From: Hemicentrotus pulcherrimus
Lineage: Eukaryota > Echinodermata > Echinoidea > Camarodonta > Strongylocentrotidae
Reading direction: 5' to 3'
DNA length: 12,563 nucleotides
Assembly: GCA_003118195.1 (NCBI GenBank)
Contig: BEXV01000058.1
Coordinates: 328,173-340,735, forward strand
Shown: positions 7,911 through 12,563 of the stretch, in pieces
Numbering within the stretch: position 1 is the first letter of the stretch
Layout: every line of letters begins with the position of its first letter
Program-made: the position numbers and the translations under genes
The notes under the pieces: generated by a model
The model's input: only the letters and a program-made list of their open reading frames with translations
Database searches by the model: none
What the model was told of the DNA's origin: nothing

Positions 7911-8834
7911 GAACGATAGGGTATTATCTGTCCCTTGTCTATGGGAGCGTAACTTTAGCTGCAACAGTTAATTTATTCACAATAACAACCAAAGTTATAT
8001 TTTGTAAAAGCAGGGAGTCATTGTGAAGTGTTTTTTTTTTAATGAATGACCTACCCTGATTTTTAAAGAAGACATGAATGATTCATTTTTTAATAGGCCT
8101 GTGTCATGTATTTCTATGACCGTTTAGATAGCCAGTGGTCTCTATATTCATAACGAACCCAGTAAGCTTCATTTCTTCTTTGAAATTAATGAGAAATCAA
8201 GTTCGCCAGGATACCTTTTGAACCCATATAACTAATCATTACCGTTTTAGAATAAGGATCCTTAGATCTTTTTTTAAACATGACCAATGGCCTTGAAAAC
8301 CACAATTTTGTTGGCAAGAATATGTAGCATAATTGTTTTTGATGTTCATAATAATGTTCCATGACGTGATAAGGTTGTCATCATACACAATTAACATTTC
8401 ACTCCTTTTAACTTGAGGATGGATTAAAAACCATTGAATGCCGAAAATTCAATCGAAAATGAATACCATTTAGGTATGATATCGTTATTTACTCGTGTAT
8501 TATCGAAACACTTCTCTTGGATCAACTCCGTATATTTTCAAGGTATTTCATTATAACTGTTGTCGTTAATACTGTACATGTACATGTATCTATGAAAAAA
8601 AAAAGTAGATGGGTAAGAGTTTTTTACGCAAGCTTTTGATCAAAAACATAGTTTTAGACCTTAGAGATACTGAATACTTGATCTGTCCATTCACATGATT
8701 CATGTACATATCCACTGGGATAGTTATGTCTCATCTTTAATGAGTCATAATGAAAGATATCAAATTCAATCGGATCAACGAGCTAACGTATAGGTTAGGT
8801 TTCCGAAACAAATTTGTGCTTTCTGTGCTCTGGA
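7911..8834. other. AT-rich stretch, nothing coding
   Basis: It contains poly-T runs, an AATGATTCATT palindrome near 8077 and a GTACATGTACATGTA alternating run near 8574-8587. I see no gene, RNA or regulatory site that I can support. Confidence 0.5.
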
Positions 8835-9205
8835 TTAAAGGTAAAGACCAGTTATGGTCATGCGATTGCATTGTGAAAGAAACGTTGTGGAATCGATCAG
8901 AAAAGGTTGATCATCTAGCATCTACAAGGTTCTGGAATCATCAAAATGATAAGAAATTTGGCCCATTCTTCGTAAAGTTACAAGCACTATATACACAGAA
9001 AGATGTATATGGGACTATACCCTGTATCTCTCACAGACCATGAGAGAAACCAATTTACCAAATAAATGAATTAGTAGGCGGTTTCCCGGCAAATTTGTTA
9101 TCATCATGTATTAGTAAACACATATTCTTTCACATGATTGGTAATGAGAGCTTCCATTTCATTTTTTGAAATTGGGGCGTTTCCAATACTGGTCTTTACC
9201 TTTAA
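8835..9205. mobile_element. MITE-like element with TTAA ends
   Basis: The left end TTAAAGGTAAAGACCAGT (8835-8852) is the exact inverted repeat of 9188-9205. Partial similarity extends a few bases further (TATGG versus ATTGG). The 371-bp element has no coding capacity. If the outer TTAA is the target duplication it would fit piggyBac-type insertion, and if TA is the target it would fit Tc1/mariner or a related group. The end sequence alone cannot decide. The 97-codon frame at 8750-9043 crosses its left boundary and is rejected as a gene. Confidence 0.8.
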
Positions 9206-10280
9206 GAGTAAATCTGCATGCTCAATTTTGTCGAAGTGAAACTAAATAAACTGAGCAGCCTTCTGTTTCCTGTTTTCAGTGTGAAATGTTGAAAGATGAT
9301 AAATGGAAATACTTATAGTAATATGTGATCTTTTTTTAAAGACACGAACAATAGATCACTACGAGGCGATGTAATCATACCCGCTACAAAGCCAACAATA
9401 ATAATAATAATATTAACTAGGATTTGTAAGGCGCCAAATTCACTTGACATCAATTGCTAAAAGGCACACTTGTGCGAGAAAAAAATGAAATCACACAAAA
9501 GCATCTGCATTATAAACAAAAGAATAGGAGTGAGATAGAACATGCTAAAATGATAGAGAACAATTCACTATATGCCGAATAAAACACATTACGATTAATG
9601 TATAATACTTCAACTTATCTGCTATTACGAATCACAATGATTATTCAGAAATTGGTGCATTTTAGTCTGTTATCTAGGGAATGTACAAGCACACCGTTTG
9701 ATATGCAAGTTTATGTATGTTATTTCTGACTTGGTAAGTAGCATCAATGTAATCATATATGCATCTACCATACTACATTCGGAATTATTAGCTTTATATG
9801 GCCTCACGACCATTGATCCTTTTCCAGACGACTGACTACATCAAACGTTTACAAGTCATTAGTCATGCTGGTTAGTTAGGCTGGTTACAAAAGGACAGTC
9901 TTTCAAACTAATCGCCTAATACTGAAAATGAGTGAAGTTTCAGCACTTTTCGTGGTGGAGAAACTTGTAGGAAAAATCTCTTTTAAGATAGCACATGAAA
10001 GATAATTCTTCTGAGAAAAAAAACAAGGATACTGACTATCAAACTCTTATCCATTTGGAAGGACACATGTCGCGAATATGAAACTTTAACTACAAACTGC
10101 ATAATGTAGCTAAACATTGTACTTTATATAAGCCAAATATAAACATTCGCTTGGTCGATATGCTTACCTAGATCAGTATTTATAAGAAGTTGGTGAAAAG
10201 TCTCACAACCAGCAAATATAATCCCCACCTATCTCCATGATCTTTTCGTCTGTAGGAAACTGGTACAACTTGTATTGGTA
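9206..10280. other. AT-rich stretch with an (AAT)n microsatellite
   Basis: A short AAT microsatellite lies at 9397-9412. A strong acceptor-like tract ending TCCTGTTTTCAG (AG at 9278-9279, plus strand) is followed by only 12 open codons in the best frame. I find no coding region longer than chance. Confidence 0.5.
9397..9412. repeat. (AAT)5 microsatellite
   Basis: Five AAT units in tandem are followed by TATTAAC. Confidence 0.85.
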
Positions 10281-10430
10281 TTATCGAAACACAATCATAG
10301 TTAGAGCTGTTGCATTCCTGTGGTGGCCTTTCCAAACTTTTACTCCTCGAAATACAGGGTCTTCGAATTTCACTCGAAACATGAAACTTGTCGTCAGCTG
10401 CTGCTCCTTAAGGTCATGGAGTCGTGTCAT
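10281..10430 (-). CDS. Candidate short ORF or exon, 49 codons
   Basis: A minus-strand ATG at 10428-10430 opens a 49-residue frame to TAA at 10281-10283. The product is mixed and charged, with FMFRVKFEDPVFRGVKVW in its middle, and is less biased than the surrounding AT-driven frames. CAGCAG within it could act as a splice acceptor. The opposite strand is also open (10237-10464), which weakens the case. I do not recognise a family. Confidence 0.18.
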   Translation of the reverse strand: MTRLHDLKEQQLTTSFMFRVKFEDPVFRGVKVWKGHHRNATALTMIVFR

Positions 10431-11412
10431 TAATATTAACGTATTAACCAAATATGACCCTTAATATGTCAAAACATCTTCATGATGATTCGTGGTTGAT
10501 GGTTCGGATTGAGGGCAGCATGTACTCGTTACCAAAGCAAGCTAGAATCGCATTGCGATATCGATGAATGGAGCGAATCGTGTTTTGGACGCACAAAAAG
10601 AAAGAAAATCAAATTACAAATCGATGAAACTCGACGTCTCGTGTAATACAAAGCGATCTGGAATATAATCCTTTGTAATAGAAAGTTCCGGATCAATAGC
10701 AGGCCTTTCAGAACGATAGCCATTGTGAGGACAATCGCTTGTTTTTTCCGTTTTTCAGTGGAGCACGATCGAGTTTAAGAATGTAATCCAACGCCAACTT
10801 CAAATTAAATACTGTTATTTGTTAGATAAATGCGTTGGAATTTGAATGGGGAGGGAGATAAAGGGAAACTTCAGACATATTTCTATGAAACGTGCTCCTT
10901 ACTTTCATGTCATATAAATCTAAATCACTCTGAACTCATTTAATTTGTTTTTCTAATAAGACATGCCAAATGTTATCGATTGAATAAAAGGTAACAAGTT
11001 TATATCGAAGCCAATTAAAGCCTAATCATAATTTATGTAGCAGTGATTTGGACAACGACGTTCTGAGAACAATAAACATTAAAAAAAAATAAACAAACCA
11101 AAAATAAAACATACCTCACGCCTAGGGAGACATGAAAATAAAAATTGAGGAATTGTAAAAATGGACACATTATATATTTCATTGTAACTACCAATTTTAT
11201 AGTGCATTCAGAGTAAGTTATGAATATGGAAGTGAACTTATTCGTAGAATAGCTTATCCTAGCAATTTATTCATCATACCCGTTCACATATGGATGACAC
11301 TGAATAAACCTGTTCGACCTCTACGACTTTTTACACCACCAGTCGAAGGCACTAAGGCTAGGTTTACCAACAAGGTGTGCTGTTGAAAGCGGAGACAAAC
11401 GTTTCTATTTAC
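10431..11412. other. AT-rich stretch with one strong splice-acceptor-like site
   Basis: On the plus strand a pyrimidine tract ending CCGTTTTTCAG (AG at 10757-10758) is followed by 28 open codons to TGA at 10843-10845, then AATAAA at 10983-10988. This could be a small terminal exon, but no upstream exon is evident. A palindrome ATCGCA-T-TGCGAT lies at 10547-10559. No other gene is supported. Confidence 0.3.
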
Positions 11413-11464
11413 CTTTAACTTGAAAAACCCCATCCTTGTCAGACGAATATCGACCATCTAACCA
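11413..11464 (-). other. Possible 52-base internal exon
   Basis: On the minus strand a run of T and TTCTTCAAG (AG at 11466-11465) precedes 52 open bases encoding WLDGRYSSDKDGVFQVK plus one base, followed by AAAG|GTAAATAG as donor (GT at 11412-11411). The AAG acceptor is non-preferred and the opposite strand is also open (11436-11633), so this is weak. Confidence 0.15.
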
Positions 11465-11802
11465 CTTGAAGAAAAAAAAATCGACCGTGCTACTCGAGCA
11501 CGTCCCCAAAAGAAAGTCGGTTCCAATTAAAATTTCTTTCTCTCGGGCAAGGTTAAGAATAAAGGTTAAAAACAAAGGCATGAGGGAAATAGATGTTCGG
11601 GAAGAAAAGGTTATTCGAAACAAAGACCCCTAAGCCATCTCCGAGAAACTTCGTGACGAAGGTTGCATCATGTTTTCGATTTTGGACATATTAGTTTGTG
11701 TAATATCGACGTCATCTGTCATTTGACAATTCATGAAACCCTCCTGGCCGTTCGTCCATTGGTGCTCACGGAATGGTTTATTATTTCATCGAGTCATCGA
11801 CC

Positions 11803-11832
11803 TGACCTACTGACCTCTCGACCTTCTGACCC
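11803..11832 (-). promoter_or_regulatory. Four nuclear-receptor-like half-sites at 8-bp spacing
   Basis: Read on the minus strand the order is GGGTCA-GA-AGGTCG-AG-AGGTCA-GT-AGGTCA. These are four half-sites in the same orientation, each two bases from the next. DR2 spacing of AGGTCA is a known binding geometry for retinoid-receptor-type dimers. It can equally be read as a degenerate 8-bp tandem repeat. No promoter is identified nearby. Confidence 0.35.
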
Positions 11833-11882
11833 AATGAAGCTTATTCAATGGAACTCTTGTCAAGTTATTCTTTTAAATCCTA

Positions 11883-12333
11883 ATTAAGCAAGCCATTATT
11901 CTCTAAGTGTCATAGGCAAACACGCCGTAGAGGAGGAGGGAGACGGAGGTCTAGGGCCCGAATTAAAATATATATATATATAAACTTCCAGTATCTAAAT
12001 TTTGTGAGCTACCGTAAAAGGAATTTTTGACCATTTATTATATTTGCATTGTATTTTCGTCTTCAAAATAAACTACAGATAAAAATTGCGAATATATCAC
12101 TTTGCTGCCCGAAATGAGGTGACGATTAATCGACAATTGGTAAGTTCAAATTTTCTGGGGAGGCAGCCATATATGCTTTGGTCTAGATTAATATACCATT
12201 GAACGTCAATTAATGTGTTTAGACAAAATTAATGTTTCAACAATAACCTATTTAGTCCATTAGCTAAATAAGATGCATTATGACGTTTGAAAAAAAGAAT
12301 ACCGGTAGTGCACAAGCTAGTGTAGTGTTTTAA
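11883..12333. other. AT-rich stretch, no supported gene
   Basis: It holds a purine-rich patch (GAGGAGGAGGGAGACGGAGG near 11930) and a short AT run at 11968-11982. Nothing else is distinguishable from background. Confidence 0.5.
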
Positions 12334-12342
12334 GTGAGCAAA

Positions 12343-12537
12343 ATGCCCAAATGCAAGCATGGGTCCTGGGATCGGCGTCAATGTGTTCGGTATAATGGTG
12401 TAGTGCTCGATCCTCCGACACCCCCCCCCCACCTCCCGCGGGTTCAGCATACATTTTGTCGTATCACTATCACTCCAAAAATACATCGTCAACGGTCGTC
12501 AGCAGTAGACGTATACCATAATAGCACTGGTGTGTAA
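12343..12537 (+). CDS. Candidate small ORF, 64 codons
   Basis: An ATG at 12343-12345 with A at -3 opens a plus-strand frame ending TAA at 12535-12537. The product is basic, starts MPKCKHGSWDRRQC and contains a Pro/His run (PPTPPPHLP) where it crosses a ten-C homopolymer at 12421-12430. A minus-strand frame (12229-12492) overlaps it. There is no recognisable domain. It may be the start of a longer gene beyond the window or chance. Confidence 0.18.
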   Translation: MPKCKHGSWDRRQCVRYNGVVLDPPTPPPHLPRVQHTFCRITITPKIHRQRSSAVDVYHNSTGV

Positions 12538-12563
12538 TTCTGTACTGCTGTTGTCAACTTTTT

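Noticed and set aside
8750..9043. 97-codon plus-strand frame
   Set aside because: It crosses the left boundary of the second MITE at 8835 and does not resemble a transposase.
11308..11335. GTTCGACCT as a tRNA B-box
   Set aside because: No matching A-box or cloverleaf stems can be drawn around it.
1..12563. CRISPR array, defence island, phage or bacterial operon
   Set aside because: There are no regularly spaced direct repeats, no dense same-strand genes and no bacterial translation signals. The window reads as animal nuclear DNA.

Overview
The window looks like nuclear DNA from an animal, most likely a marine invertebrate. It is AT-rich and gene-poor, and the clearest islands of higher GC are a 1.6 kb open reading frame and a CpG-rich stretch near 0.63-0.97 kb. 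It has microsatellites, pyrimidine tracts, splice-like signals and two short inverted-repeat (MITE-like) elements. There is no operon layout, ribosome binding site pattern, tRNA, rRNA or CRISPR array. The terminal sequence of the first MITE resembles repeats I remember from echinoderm, especially sea urchin, genomic DNA. That is memory and not a search, so the taxon is tentative.

Layout. 1-1000: mostly unassigned, with a CpG-rich open block that may be a first coding exon on the minus strand (629-965, good start context, consensus splice donor). 1000-3400: AT-rich, with one weak minus-strand exon candidate (1866-2132). 3430-3484: a perfect 21-bp hairpin. 3563-3578: two abutting CRE palindromes. 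3801-3890: a pyrimidine microsatellite. 4307-4332: an (AT)13 run. 4456-4796: a MITE with near-identical 50-bp inverted ends. 5202-6815: the one well-supported coding region, minus strand, 537 residues, not recognised. 8835-9205: a second MITE with TTAA ends. 9.2-12.5 kb: AT-rich DNA with a few weak exon candidates and a four-unit array of nuclear-receptor-like half-sites at 11803-11832.

The genes do not form a visible pathway. The only robust protein is a charged, low-complexity, probably largely disordered protein with a more ordered-looking C-terminal segment containing a CPLC motif. The other coding candidates are single-exon guesses that need transcript data. I found no convincing new multi-gene system. 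The most useful leads are the orphan gene, the perfect hairpin, the 8-bp-phased half-site array and the two MITE families.
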